The notes: a model not told the origin generated them from the letters alone. Shown: positions 50,403 to 59,806, numbered from the stretch's first letter. The stretch is DNA of 64,000 nt from Shinella sp. SUS2 (GCF_001262505.1 NZ_KQ410725.1:1-64000), one strand, 5' to 3'. Translations and numbers: made by a program.

Positions 50403-50764
50403 CGCGATTCTCCTGAAGAACATCTCAAGGCGCGCTGTATATCCCCACGGGTAACGTGTTTCAAGCCTGTAGAAACTTACCCACGGTTTTTCGCGTCTGC
50501 CTCTGTTTTGAACCTTGCCAGACTAATATTTCATCAAGATTACAACGGGATGGCAAAATCGGCCGCCAAACATCCCCGTCGCCTCGCCCAAAGGGCGCTC
50601 TATCGCCTGTCTGTCGCATCGTCCTGCACCAAATATAGGCACGCGATTGCCGATCCGGGATAAGGGTAGGACGATTTTCTTTCGCGAACCTGTAGCGCCC
50701 TGGATTCAGACTTATTTTAGCAACTCATGCTTTTCTCTTGCCGTAAGGGCAGGAGCACGCATTG
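50403..50764. promoter_or_regulatory. Divergent intergenic region, dksA / GGDEF-EAL gene
   Basis: A 362-bp non-coding stretch with promoters for both genes. I see no repeat, RNA gene, terminator or convincing ORF in it. Confidence 0.3.
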
Positions 50765-52735
50765 ATGTTCAGCAGGGCAAAGGCCATTCTTTCGATCGAA
50801 TCCGGCAATCCGGAGCTCGTCCAGGCGCAGCTTGCCGCCTTTACCAAGCAGGTGCCGCTGCTCTACTTCATGCTGGTGACGAATACTGTCGCCATCACCG
50901 TCACCCATTTCGGCACCGCTCCCGTCTCTCTCACCCTCTACATTCCCTCCGCGCTCTATGCCATCAGCCTGTTCCGCCTCGTCCACTGGTGGTTCAGCCG
51001 CAACCGGCGCTACACCCATGCGGAGGCGGTCGGCCGGCTGCGCTCGACCTATCGCCTGACCGCACTGCTCGGCGCCGGCTTCTGCGCCTGGTCGCTCAGC
51101 CTCTATCCCTATGGCAACGCCTACCAGCAGTCCCATGTCGCCTTCTACATCGCCAACACGGTCGTCGGCTGCATCTTCTGCCTGATGCACCTGCGGGCGG
51201 CCGCGCTCGCGCTGACGGCCATCGTGCTCGGCCCGTTCACCATCTTTTTCGGCACTTCGGGCAATCCGGTCTTCACCGCGCTCGCTCTCAATGTCGCACT
51301 CGTCACCGTCGCCATGGTGTTCATTCTCTTCACCTACTACCGGGATTTCGGCGCCCTCATCCAGTCGCAGAAGGAGCTGGAGGCGCGCCAGGCGGAAACC
51401 CAACGCCTCAGCGACGAGAACCATCGCCTCGCCAATCTCGACAGCCTGACCAACCTGCCCAACCGCCGCCAGTTCCGTGCCGAGCTCGAAACGAGGATCG
51501 CGCGGGCAGAGAAGAACCGCACCGGCCTCGCCCTCGGCCTTATCGACCTCGACGGTTTCAAGCCCGTCAACGACACCTTCGGCCACGGCATCGGCGACAA
51601 GCTGCTCGTCGAGGTCGGCGAACGGCTCCTCGCCTTTGCCGGCCAGGGTCTGTTCCCGACCCGCCTCGGCGGCGACGAGTTCGGCATCATCTTCGAGGGC
51701 AAGGCCTGCGCAGAGCGGCTCCATGCAATCGGCGACGAAATCTGCGCGGCCCTCCAGGAACCCTATGTCTTCAACGGACAGACAGCACGCGTTTCCGGCT
51801 CGCTCGGCATCTCGATCCTCGGTGATGCCGGCACCACGGCCGACAGGCTCTTCGATCGCGCCGACTTTGCCCTTTATCTCGCCAAGCAGAATTTTCGCGG
51901 AACGACGGTCGTCTTCTCCGCCGAGCACGAGGCCGAGATCAACGAGCAGGGCCGCATCCAGCAGGCGCTGCGCGCCGCCGATTTCGAGAAGGAGATGTAC
52001 CTCGTCTTCCAGCCCATGGTCGATGCGGACACGAACGGCATCTCCGCCTATGAGGCACTTGCCCGCTGGCAGAGCCCGACCCTCGGCAACGTGCCGCCCG
52101 GTATCTTCATCCGTGCAGCCGAGCGGGCCGGCATCATCGGCCGGCTGACGGAGATCCTGGTGCAGAAGGCGCTGGCGGCCACACGGAGCTGGCCGGATCA
52201 CATCCGCCTCTCCGTCAACCTGTCGACCCGCGACGTCGTCTCCAACAAGACCGTCGATGCCCTGCTCGAGATCATCGCGCAAAGCGGTGTCGACCCGGCC
52301 CGCCTCGACATCGAGGTGACGGAGACGGCCGTCATGCGCAACTTCACGCTCGCCGCCGACAACATCCGCCGTTTCGCCGAGCGCGGCATCGGCATTGCGC
52401 TCGACGATTTCGGCACGGGCCATTCGAGCCTCAACTACGTGCACAAACTGCCGCTCACCAAGATCAAGATCGACCGCAGCTTCATCGTCGATATCGCCAC
52501 GAACGAACGCAGCCGCAGCATCGTCAAGACGATCGTCGACCTCTCCCGCAACGTCGGCTGCGTCTGCGTTGTCGAAGGCATGGAGACCCATGAGCAGGTC
52601 GCTGCGCTACGCGGCCTCGGCTGCCGCATGATGCAGGGCTACTACTTCGCACGGCCAGAGCGGCTGGAACACACGCTGGCCTATCAGGCGCCATCCGACA
52701 CGATCGTGAACGCGCCCGTGCGCAAAACCGGTTGA
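50765..52735 (+). CDS. Membrane GGDEF-EAL c-di-GMP signalling protein (656 aa)
   Basis: About five membrane segments fill residues 25-195. A short coiled linker leads to a GGDEF domain (about 220-385) with an intact active site LGGDEFG. An EAL domain (about 395-645) follows with EALARW, NLSTRDV, DIEVTETAVM, ALDDFGTGHSSL, KIDRSFI and EGMET. The metal- and substrate-binding residues look intact in both, so dual cyclase/phosphodiesterase activity is possible. The ATG at 50765 follows AGGAG by about 10 bases; a TTG one codon earlier is also possible. No partner effector is nearby. Confidence 0.92.
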   Translation: MFSRAKAILSIESGNPELVQAQLAAFTKQVPLLYFMLVTNTVAITVTHFGTAPVSLTLYIPSALYAISLFRLVHWWFSRNRRYTHAEAVGRLRSTYRLTALLGAGFCAWSLSLYPYGNAYQQSHVAFYIANTVVGCIFCLMHLRAAALALTAIVLGPFTIFFGTSGNPVFTALALNVALVTVAMVFILFTYYRDFGALIQSQKELEARQAETQRLSDENHRLANLDSLTNLPNRRQFRAELETRIARAEKNRTGLALGLIDLDGFKPVNDTFGHGIGDKLLVEVGERLLAFAGQGLFPTRLGGDEFGIIFEGKACAERLHAIGDEICAALQEPYVFNGQTARVSGSLGISILGDAGTTADRLFDRADFALYLAKQNFRGTTVVFSAEHEAEINEQGRIQQALRAADFEKEMYLVFQPMVDADTNGISAYEALARWQSPTLGNVPPGIFIRAAERAGIIGRLTEILVQKALAATRSWPDHIRLSVNLSTRDVVSNKTVDALLEIIAQSGVDPARLDIEVTETAVMRNFTLAADNIRRFAERGIGIALDDFGTGHSSLNYVHKLPLTKIKIDRSFIVDIATNERSRSIVKTIVDLSRNVGCVCVVEGMETHEQVAALRGLGCRMMQGYYFARPERLEHTLAYQAPSDTIVNAPVRKTG

Positions 52736-52808
52736 TCTTTCCCGCAAGGACAGACATGAAGTCGGAATGCGGCACGGATCGTTTGCTGCAGGCGGATGGA
52801 GGACACAC

Positions 52809-53333
52809 TTGGCATCTCTCGGCACGCCGGCCTTCCGGCTCTACATCCTTCGTCACGCCCGCGCCGCCTGGGCCGAGCCCGGCCAGTCGGATTTCGACCG
52901 CGCCCTCGACGACGATGGCTTTGCCGAAGCCGAGGTGATCGCCGAGGAAGCCGCCGACCAGGGCTACAGGCCGGACCTCATCATCTCCTCCACCGCGGTT
53001 CGTTGCCGCCAGACTGCCGAGCCTTTCCATCGCTCGGTGAGCGAGGAGCTGACCATCGATTATGTCGATTCCCTTTATTCCGGCACGGTCGACACCTATG
53101 CCGAACTCGCCTTCGCGAACCGGCAGGAGACCGCCGTGATGATCGTCGGCCACAATCCGATGATCGAGGAATTCTTCCACCGTCTCGTCGGCAAGGAGAT
53201 CGCCGAGACCGCCGCCCCCTTCGGCTATCCGACAGCAGGCCTTGCCATCCTGGATTTCGACGAGCGCCCGACCGAAGACAACTATGCCGGTGCCTGCCTT
53301 GCCGGCTTCATGACACCGCGCCCGGCGCATTGA
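52809..53333 (+). CDS. SixA-like histidine phosphatase (174 aa)
   Basis: A histidine phosphatase-superfamily protein with the catalytic RHA block in LYILRHARAAWAEPG, the second Arg in STAVRCRQTAEPF and the second His in VMIVGHNPMIEEFFHRLVG. SixA dephosphorylates Hpt phosphohistidine in E. coli; here the substrate is not known, though an Hpt protein lies at 60330. The TTG at 52809 follows a perfect GGAGG by six bases and is preferred to an ATG at 52767 that would place the site inside the gene. Confidence 0.88.
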   Translation: MASLGTPAFRLYILRHARAAWAEPGQSDFDRALDDDGFAEAEVIAEEAADQGYRPDLIISSTAVRCRQTAEPFHRSVSEELTIDYVDSLYSGTVDTYAELAFANRQETAVMIVGHNPMIEEFFHRLVGKEIAETAAPFGYPTAGLAILDFDERPTEDNYAGACLAGFMTPRPAH

Positions 53334-53490
53334 GGCGCAGCGCGATCCCTCGGGGCCGCCTCTTGATTTTCGGCATCGCGCTGGCGCAAAACCGCTGCAG
53401 ATTCCTGCGTGACATGGTTTGCGTGAAAAGGCGGCCTCTTTTTCCGCCGGATTTCGTTTCCTATATCGCCTTCGATGCTGGAAAGAGACC

Positions 53491-54966
53491 TTGCCCCCTA
53501 GCCTGACCACCTTCACCGACGAAGCCCTGCTCGCGCTCGACGCGCTGACCGGCCGCGCCACCAACCTCGTCAACCCGTCGATCCGCCTCGGCGTGACGGG
53601 CCTGTCGCGCGCCGGCAAGACCGTCTTCATCTCCTCGCTCGTCCACAACCTGCTGAATGGCGGCCGCCTGCCGCTGTTCGAGGCAGGGCGCTCGGGACGT
53701 GTGTCAAAAATCCGGCTGGAGCCACAGCCGGACGACGCCGTGCCGCGCTTCCAGTACGAGGACCATATCCGCGCGCTGGTCGCCGACCGGCTCTGGCCAG
53801 ATTCGACCCGGGCCATCTCGCAGCTTCGCCTGACACTCGATTATGAAAGCGCCTCCGGCTGGGGTCGCCTGCTGTCACCCGGAAAACTGTCGATCGACAT
53901 CGTCGACTATCCCGGCGAATGGCTGCTCGACCTGCCGCTGCTCGCGCAGGATTTCCGCACCTTCAGCGCAAACACCGTGGCGCTCGCACAGTCCGGCATC
54001 CGCGCGGAGCTCGCGCGCGACTGGCTGGCGCTGTCGGCCACCATCGACCCGGCAGCTTCAGCCGAGGAAGCGACCGCACGCACGCTGGCAGAAGCCTTCA
54101 CCGCCTATCTGAGGGCCTGCAAATCCGACGAACGTTCGCTCTCCACCCTGCCGCCCGGCCGTTTCCTGATGCCCGGCGACCTCGAAGGTTCGCCCGCCCT
54201 CACCTTCGCCCCCCTGCCGAACCTGCCGGAAGGCCGCCCGGACAGGGGATCGCTGCATGCCATGATGGAGCGCCGCTACGAGGCCTACAAGACGCATGTG
54301 GTGCGCCCGTTCTTCCGCGAACATTTTGCCCGGCTCGACCGGCAGATCGTGCTGATCGACGCCCTTCAGGCCATCAACCGCGGCGCCGAGGCCGTACACG
54401 ACCTGGAGCGCGCGCTCGGCGACGTGCTCGATTGTTTCCGCGCCGGCACGAACAGCTTTCTGTCCTCCTTCGTGACACGCCGCATCGACCGCATCGTGAT
54501 TGCCGCCACCAAGGCGGACCATCTGCACCACGAAAGCCATGCGCGGCTGGAGGCCGTCACCCGCCGCCTCGTCGAGCGCGCCATCGAGCGCATCGGCATG
54601 AGCGGCGCCGGCATCGAGGTGATGGCGCTCGCCTCCGTGCGCGCCACCCGCGAGGCGACCGTCAAGCACGATGGCGAGGACCTGCCGGTCATCGTCGGCG
54701 TGCCCATGGCCGGCGAGCGGATCAACGGCGAGACCTTCGACGGCGAACGAAAAACAGCTATATTTCCCGGGGACTTGCCGAAGGATCCGGATTCACTTTT
54801 CAAGGAACTTGAATCCGTTCCTGAAGGCGAGGCGCCGCATCTCCTGAACTTCGTGCGCTTCCGCCCGCCGCATATCGAGGAGACGGGCGGCGGCCTGAAA
54901 CTGTCCGTGCCGCACATCCGCCTCGACCGCGCACTGCAATACCTGATCGGAGACCGGCTCGCATGA
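53491..54966 (+). CDS. ycjX: YcjX-family P-loop GTPase-like protein (491 aa)
   Basis: A DUF463 protein with the Walker A motif GVTGLSRAGKTVF at about residues 32-44 and a DxxG-like DIVDYPGEWLLD at about 140. The family is stress-linked and paired with YcjF; its biochemical role is unclear. I place the start at the TTG at 53491 (family N terminus PPSLTTFTDEALLALD) with GGAAAGAG upstream; a TTG at 53419 is possible but adds a non-family leader. It overlaps ycjF by 4 bp (ATGA). Confidence 0.9.
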   Translation: MPPSLTTFTDEALLALDALTGRATNLVNPSIRLGVTGLSRAGKTVFISSLVHNLLNGGRLPLFEAGRSGRVSKIRLEPQPDDAVPRFQYEDHIRALVADRLWPDSTRAISQLRLTLDYESASGWGRLLSPGKLSIDIVDYPGEWLLDLPLLAQDFRTFSANTVALAQSGIRAELARDWLALSATIDPAASAEEATARTLAEAFTAYLRACKSDERSLSTLPPGRFLMPGDLEGSPALTFAPLPNLPEGRPDRGSLHAMMERRYEAYKTHVVRPFFREHFARLDRQIVLIDALQAINRGAEAVHDLERALGDVLDCFRAGTNSFLSSFVTRRIDRIVIAATKADHLHHESHARLEAVTRRLVERAIERIGMSGAGIEVMALASVRATREATVKHDGEDLPVIVGVPMAGERINGETFDGERKTAIFPGDLPKDPDSLFKELESVPEGEAPHLLNFVRFRPPHIEETGGGLKLSVPHIRLDRALQYLIGDRLA

Positions 54967-56024
54967 ACGACCGTCCGCGCAAGCCCGCCGCCTTCGCTTT
55001 GCCCGCCGGCTCCCCGCAGCCATCCGAGCATGCAAAGCCCCGTGCGCCCGCCGCCTTCGACGACGCCGTCACGCTGACGCCGGATGCCGAGGATCCCTTC
55101 ATCGCCACCACCGCCGACCTGCCGGATCTGGCACCGCCGATCGCCACCCCGCGCAAGCGCCGCCTCACCCTCGGCCGCATAGCCCTCGGCGCGCTCGGCC
55201 TCCTCGTCTCGCTCGCCGTCGGGCTCTGGGTCGATTCGCTGATCCGCGATCTCTTCAGCCGCAACGACTGGCTCGGCTATCTCGCGATCGCCGCTGCCGC
55301 GATCGCGGTTCTCGCCGTCTTCGGCCTTGTCGCGCGCGAACTGATCGGCCTGCGCCGTCTCGCCGCCGTGCAGGACCTCAAGCACGACGTCGCCGAAGCC
55401 GCCCTGTCGCCAAGCCCGTCGGTCGGCCGCGCCATCCTCGCCCGCCTCGTGCATCTCGTGGCCGCCCGGCCGCAGACGGCGCGCGGGCGCGCGCGTCTCG
55501 CCGAGACCGAAGGCGAGATCATCGACGCGGCCCACCTCGTCGACCTTGCCGAACGCGAATTGATGGCGCCGCTCGACCGCGAGGCGCGTGCGCTGATCCT
55601 CGGCGCGGCCAAGCGGGTCTCCATCGTCACCGCCGTCAGCCCGCGGGCGCTGGTCGATCTCGGCTATGTCATTTACGAGAGCAGTCGGCTGGTGCGCGGC
55701 ATGGCGGAACTGTACGGCGGCCGTCCCGGCAAGATCGGCATGCTGCGCCTGATGCGTGATGTCATCGCCCATCTCGCCGTTACCGGCTCCATTGCCATGG
55801 GCGACAGCCTGGTGCAGCAGGTGCTGGGCCACGGGCTCGCCTCGAAACTTTCCGCCCGGCTCGGCGAAGGCGTCATCAACGGCCTGATGACGGCGCGAAT
55901 CGGCATTGCCGCCATGGATCTCTGCCGGCCCATGCCCTTCCGCGCGCTGAAACGGCCCGGCATCGGCGATTTCATCGGCGACCTTACACCGAGCATGACG
56001 AACGGCCGGCGCGACGACGCCTGA
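54963..56024 (+). CDS. ycjF: YcjF-family inner membrane protein, DUF697 / TIGR01620 (353 aa)
   Basis: A Pro/Ala-rich N-terminal 70 residues precede two membrane helices (about 78-97 and 103-125). The conserved C-terminal DUF697-type region (about 215-335) includes SIVTAVSPRALVDLGYVIYESSRLVRGMAELYGGRPG and VAVTGSIAMGDSLVQQ-type helices. It is the usual partner of YcjX and is translationally coupled to it. Function unknown; likely an inner membrane complex. Confidence 0.9.
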   Translation: MNDRPRKPAAFALPAGSPQPSEHAKPRAPAAFDDAVTLTPDAEDPFIATTADLPDLAPPIATPRKRRLTLGRIALGALGLLVSLAVGLWVDSLIRDLFSRNDWLGYLAIAAAAIAVLAVFGLVARELIGLRRLAAVQDLKHDVAEAALSPSPSVGRAILARLVHLVAARPQTARGRARLAETEGEIIDAAHLVDLAERELMAPLDREARALILGAAKRVSIVTAVSPRALVDLGYVIYESSRLVRGMAELYGGRPGKIGMLRLMRDVIAHLAVTGSIAMGDSLVQQVLGHGLASKLSARLGEGVINGLMTARIGIAAMDLCRPMPFRALKRPGIGDFIGDLTPSMTNGRRDDA

Positions 56025-56224
56025 CCCCCGGCACCGTGCATCATTCGCGACGCGCAGGCGGGGTCCTGGAACTGTGGGCTCGTTGCAACACCCCGGTTTT
56101 CAGGGCCTGCATGACCGGTAAATGACGAAGGGCAAGACGCCCGGAAACCGTCCATTAACCATTTTCGCGCAAATCTCGTAGCACACAAGCAGGCCAGATG
56201 GCCGTCGCCCATCAAGGATCGTTC

Positions 56225-56773
56225 ATGTACTCGCGCACCTCTTTGATCGCCCGCGTCTCCGTAGCGGCCTTCCTCGCAGCCACCGTCATCGCGCTTCCCG
56301 CCTCGGCCGGCTCGCGCGACAAGGCGTTCTTCGAGCAGGTCACCGGCAGCTGGCAGGGCAAGGGCGAGATCGTCGCCGGCAAGTACAAGGGCACCAAGTT
56401 CGCCTGCGACCTGACGGGCGACACCGCACCCGCCAAGGGCGCCGGCATCCAGCTCGAGGGCTTCTGCCGCGTCGGCGTCTTCAAGCAGCCGATGTCCGCG
56501 CTCATTACCAAGTCGGGCAGCACCTACAAGGGCAAGTTCCTCGACGGCGCTTCCGGCAAGGGCCTCGACATCACCTCCGGCCAGGTCAACGGCGACAAGG
56601 TGGTCGTCGGCATCAACCGCCAGAAGCTGAACGGCGCGATGATCGCGCGTCTCGAAGGCGACAACAAGATGAACATCACCATCTCGGTGAAGGTCGAGAA
56701 CAAGATGGTGCCGGTCATCGGCGTCTCGCTCGACCGCAATCTCGACGACATCGCCGTCGGTTCGATCAAGTAA
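56225..56773 (+). CDS. Secreted protein of unknown function (182 aa)
   Basis: A signal peptide (about 1-29, ending ASA|GS) is followed by a beta-rich mature domain with many Gly and Lys residues (FFEQVTGSWQGKGEIVAGKYKGTKF), a possible lipocalin-like barrel. Two Cys (in KFACDL and GFCRVG) could form a disulfide. AAGGAT lies 5 bases upstream of the ATG. A TTAACCAT sequence at 56155-56162 resembles a rhizobial CtrA half-site. The 3' end overlaps convergent folK by 8 bp. Confidence 0.72.
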   Translation: MYSRTSLIARVSVAAFLAATVIALPASAGSRDKAFFEQVTGSWQGKGEIVAGKYKGTKFACDLTGDTAPAKGAGIQLEGFCRVGVFKQPMSALITKSGSTYKGKFLDGASGKGLDITSGQVNGDKVVVGINRQKLNGAMIARLEGDNKMNITISVKVENKMVPVIGVSLDRNLDDIAVGSIK

Positions 56774-57284
56774 CCTTCCACCATTCCGGGCCGACGCTCG
56801 CCGGCTCGATGCCCGCGACATCCGCATCCTCCAGCCAGGACCTCACCGTGCGCCCCCCGACCGCAAGGTCGGGCGCAACGTCGGCAAGCGGCATCAGCAC
56901 GAAGCCGCGCCCCGTCATGCGCGGATGCGGCAGCTCCAGCCGCCCGCCGGATTGCGCCACGCCCTCATAGGTCAGAACATCGATATCGATGGTGCGCGGA
57001 CCCCAGCGCTCCTTGCGCTCGCGCTTCATGTCACGCTCGATGGAAAGGCAGGTGTCGAGCAGCGGCTCGGGCGCAAGCGTCGTCTCCACCAGCGCACAGG
57101 CATTGAAGAACCAGTCCTGGTCGGTCTTGCCCCAGGGCGGCGTGCGGTAGAGCCGCGAGACGGCCGTCACGCGGCAGTCCTCCCGCGCGTCGAGCGCCTG
57201 CAACGCCTCGGCCATGGAGCGCACGGGATCGCCGATGTTGCCGCCAAGACCGAGCGAAGCCCGGCGGAAAGGCTCAGACGGCAT
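56766..57284 (-). CDS. folK: HPPK, 6-hydroxymethyl-dihydropterin pyrophosphokinase (172 aa)
   Basis: It activates the pterin for folate synthesis with ATP. The N-terminal LGLGGNIGDPVRSMAEALQAL, VSRLYRTPPWG, QDWFFNACALVET and the signature KRERKERWGPRTIDIDVLTY (Mg and ATP ligands) are all present, then LPHPRMTGRGFVLMPLADVAP. It is last in folP-folB-folK and overlaps folB by 11 bp. Confidence 0.96.
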   Translation of the reverse strand: MPSEPFRRASLGLGGNIGDPVRSMAEALQALDAREDCRVTAVSRLYRTPPWGKTDQDWFFNACALVETTLAPEPLLDTCLSIERDMKRERKERWGPRTIDIDVLTYEGVAQSGGRLELPHPRMTGRGFVLMPLADVAPDLAVGGRTVRSWLEDADVAGIEPASVGPEWWKVT

Positions 57285-57642
57285 GATCGACCGTCACCTG
57301 CACATAATCCAGCACGCCGGGCACCGGCGCGTTCGGCTTGCGCACCGTAATGCGGGCACGGGAAATCTGTGGGAAGCGGGCACAGAGCACGGTGGCGATC
57401 TCCTGTGCCAGCGCCTCGATGAGATAGCGCCGCTGGCCTGTGACGATCTTCTCGATCTCCTGGAAGGCGACGCCGTAATCGACGGTCGATTCGATCGCGT
57501 CGTCGGAAAGCGGGCGCAGCGGCCGCACCTCCAGCTCCGCATCGACGAAGAACCGCTGGCCGAGGAATTCCTCGGCGTCATGTAGGCCATGGCGGGCGAA
57601 GAAGGCACAGTTCTTGAGCGTGATCGTGTAGGTGGTGGTCAT
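57274..57642 (-). CDS. folB: Dihydroneopterin aldolase (122 aa)
   Basis: It converts dihydroneopterin to 6-hydroxymethyl-dihydropterin and glycolaldehyde. Motifs: ARHGLHDAEEFLGQRFFVDAEL, ESTVDYGVAFQEIEKIV, YLIEALAQEIATVL and VTVRKPNAPVPG-type C terminus (ITVRKPNAPVPG). Length is standard. AGGAAAG precedes the ATG. It lies between folP (27-bp gap) and folK. Confidence 0.95.
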   Translation of the reverse strand: MTTTYTITLKNCAFFARHGLHDAEEFLGQRFFVDAELEVRPLRPLSDDAIESTVDYGVAFQEIEKIVTGQRRYLIEALAQEIATVLCARFPQISRARITVRKPNAPVPGVLDYVQVTVDHAV

Positions 57643-57669
57643 GGTCTTTCCTGTCTGGCTGCCTGTCTG

Positions 57670-58542
57670 TCAGGCGCGCGCCTCGCGCGCCGTCACCTTG
57701 CGCCTTGCGTCAAGCATAGCATCCGCCATTGCCAGCGCATCCCTGTTGATTGCGACATCGTGCACCCTGAAGACCGCCGCACCGGCAGCCCGCAGCAGCG
57801 CGGTCGTGGCGGCAGTGCCGGCATCCCGGCCTTCCGCCTCGCGCCCCGTGACGGCGCCGACGAAACGTTTGCGCGAGGTGCCGGCCAGGATGGGCAGTTC
57901 GAAACCGAAAAGCTCGCCGAAACGCGCCATCAGTTCGAGATTTTCCTCCGTATCCTTGGCAAAGCCAAAACCGGGATCGAGTACCATCGCGTCTCGCGCG
58001 ACACCCGCCTCCCGGGCGATCTCCAGCGAGCGACCGAGGAAGAGATACTGGTCCCCCACGACATCCGGCTGCTTCTGGCGGTCGCGGCCGGTATGCATGA
58101 TGCACAGCCCCGCCCCGGTCGCGGCGGCAACGCCGGCAATGTCGGGTTCGCGCTGCAGGCCGTGCACGTCGTTGACGATATGCGCCCCGGCCGCGACGGC
58201 CAGCCGCGCCGTCTCGGCCCGATAGGTATCGACCGAGATGATCGCATCCGTCGTAGCTGCAAGCGCCTCGAGAACGGGCAGAATACGGTCCTGCTCCTGC
58301 GCTGCCGACACGGAAGCCGCGCCCGGTCGGGTGGATTCTCCGCCGATATCGACAATCTCCGCCCCCTCTTCGAGACAGAGCATGGCCTGCGCCACCGCCT
58401 TGTCCGCGCTGTCGAAGCGACCGCCATCAGAAAAGGAATCCGGTGTAACATTGACGATCGCCATCAAAATGCCACGCGGGCCGAGCTCCAGGGAGCGCCC
58501 GTGGGCGAGCGCCCAGCGAAAGGGCTCGAATGGTGAAAACAT
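57670..58542 (-). CDS. folP: Dihydropteroate synthase (290 aa)
   Basis: It joins the pterin to p-aminobenzoate; the sulfonamide target. Seen are IVNVTPDSFSDGGRF, EIVDIGGESTRPGA, VSVDTYRAE-type (IISVDTYRAETAR), AHIVNDVHGLQ, DPGFGFAKDTEENLELM, ILAGTSRKRFVG and FRVHDV. The start at 58542 has GAGGAA seven to eight bases upstream; the ATG at 58581 sits too close to its AGGAG. It heads the folate operon and is divergent from the DUF922 gene. Confidence 0.95.
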   Translation of the reverse strand: MFSPFEPFRWALAHGRSLELGPRGILMAIVNVTPDSFSDGGRFDSADKAVAQAMLCLEEGAEIVDIGGESTRPGAASVSAAQEQDRILPVLEALAATTDAIISVDTYRAETARLAVAAGAHIVNDVHGLQREPDIAGVAAATGAGLCIMHTGRDRQKQPDVVGDQYLFLGRSLEIAREAGVARDAMVLDPGFGFAKDTEENLELMARFGELFGFELPILAGTSRKRFVGAVTGREAEGRDAGTAATTALLRAAGAAVFRVHDVAINRDALAMADAMLDARRKVTAREARA

Positions 58543-58756
58543 GGCGGTTTTCCTCGCAGTTGGCGACAGCGCCTTGGACATCTCCTAGACACCCTTAGCT
58601 TTAAATCAACGGATTTGACGCTAAGGCTATCGAGCGGCGTCCCGGATAGGGTGTTGCGCTCGCCGAGCCTATGCCCCAAGCTTGGGGGAAGTTCAACCGG
58701 CGCTTTCGGCCGGTTTCCACACCGGATGTCCCGGTGGCGAAAGGAATGCTGACTGA

Positions 58757-59368
58757 ATGACGACCATCGCTCGCCTGATGGCCCTTGCCGCCCTCGCCTG
58801 CCTCGCGTCCCAGCCCGCCCGCGCCGAGACCATCACCTCGAAGACCTTCGCCTATTTCTCCGTCGGCGGACGCACCGCGGCCGAACTCGACGAGGAACTG
58901 TCGAAGCGCGGTCCGATGATGAAACACAGCGGATCGCGCCATCCCGGCGCCACCCGCATCAAGTGGGGCGGCTCGGTCACCTATGTGCGCCGCGGCAGCC
59001 GCTGCGCGGTCGGCGAGTCGCGGGTGACGCTCTCCACGGAGATCATCCTGCCGCGCTGGAAGCACCGCAAGCGTGCCACCCCGTCGCTCGCGCTGATCTG
59101 GGATACGCTTTCGAGCGACATCAAGCGCCACGAGGAACGCCACGCCGAAATCGCCCGCACCCATGCCCGCAGCCTGGAGCGCACGCTGAAAGCCCTGCGG
59201 CCCGAGGCCGACTGCGAACGCATGCAGGCGCGGGTCGATCGGGTGACGGCGGATGCCGTAACGAAACACGACGCCGACCAGGCCCGTTTCGACCGCATCG
59301 AATCGAAGAACTTCAACGACCGCATGATGCGCCTTCTGGTGCACCGGCTGAAGAACCGCGCCGAGTAA
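58757..59368 (+). CDS. Secreted DUF922 protein, predicted Zn peptidase-like (203 aa)
   Basis: A signal peptide (about 1-23, ARA|ET) precedes a mature domain starting KTFAYFSVGGRTAAELDEELSKRGP, the DUF922 opening. An HEERH motif (about residues 125-129) fits a zincin HExxH site and is followed by a helical, charged C-terminal part. The family is annotated as predicted secreted Zn-dependent protease; activity is unproven. AAGGA lies about 11 bases upstream of the ATG. It is monocistronic. Confidence 0.82.
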   Translation: MTTIARLMALAALACLASQPARAETITSKTFAYFSVGGRTAAELDEELSKRGPMMKHSGSRHPGATRIKWGGSVTYVRRGSRCAVGESRVTLSTEIILPRWKHRKRATPSLALIWDTLSSDIKRHEERHAEIARTHARSLERTLKALRPEADCERMQARVDRVTADAVTKHDADQARFDRIESKNFNDRMMRLLVHRLKNRAE

Positions 59369-59512
59369 AGGCGCACCGCGCCGGCAGGTATATCTTGAAG
59401 GAGTTTTAATGGAACGGGACCGGGCCAAGGCACGGAGGCGTTTCCATGCATGAAATGACTGGTTAGTTTTAGCGATAGCGCAATTCCGCAAATCGCCGTA
59501 TGTTTATATAAA

Positions 59513-59677
59513 CAGTGAACGGGAAGACGACTTTCCTTCCCGAAGTTGCATGAAGCGGTTTGTAACAGGTTCTCCTGGCGCGTCCTTATCAAAGCAGCAG
59601 GTGTCTCCTCCCTCTCCTGCCTGCGATGCGCCCTCCTGGCCTCGCTCGTCCTGACCGACCGGCGAGGCTCTTTTTTT
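59513..59677 (+). ncRNA. Candidate structured small RNA with anti-Shine-Dalgarno loops
   Basis: No ORF spans this gap, yet it ends in a good plus-strand terminator. Upstream are a perfect 7-bp hairpin CGGGAAG/CTTCCCG (59520-59542), a small CAGG/CCTG hairpin (59566-59577), a GCAGG/CCTGC hairpin (59597-59620) with CTCCTCCCTC in its loop, and CCCTCCT at 59631-59637 just before the terminator stem. C-rich anti-Shine-Dalgarno loops are a hallmark of rhizobial sRNAs such as the alpha-r14 family. A TATATAA stretch at about 59505-59511 could be the -10 element. The 5' end is a guess. A long 3' UTR of the DUF922 gene is the alternative. Confidence 0.45.
59639..59677 (+). terminator. Rho-independent terminator in the fdx / DUF922 gap
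   Basis: Stem GCCTCGC/GCGAGGC with an inner GTC/GAC extension is followed by TCTTTTTTT. No coding gene ends nearby on this strand (the nearest is 271 bp upstream), which suggests an RNA gene or a long 3' UTR. Confidence 0.7.
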
Positions 59678-59749
59678 GCCCTTCTATTCTTGCAGGCGAG
59701 CAGAACCCGGCGATCTCTTCTTCACGCGCAAAGAAGAGGCGAGAAGAGG

Positions 59750-59778
59750 CCGGCCGAAACCAAATCGGCTTCGGCCGG
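59750..59778 (-). terminator. Possible terminator of the ferredoxin gene
   Basis: A 9-bp perfect stem CCGGCCGAA/TTCGGCCGG with an 11-base loop lies 28 bp after the ferredoxin stop, followed on the minus strand by the pyrimidine-rich CCTCTTCTC. A second 8-bp stem CTCTTCTT/AAGAAGAG is at 59715-59738. Confidence 0.5.
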
Positions 59779-59806
59779 TACTTCCGACAATCTGAAGGAA
59801 AAGATG

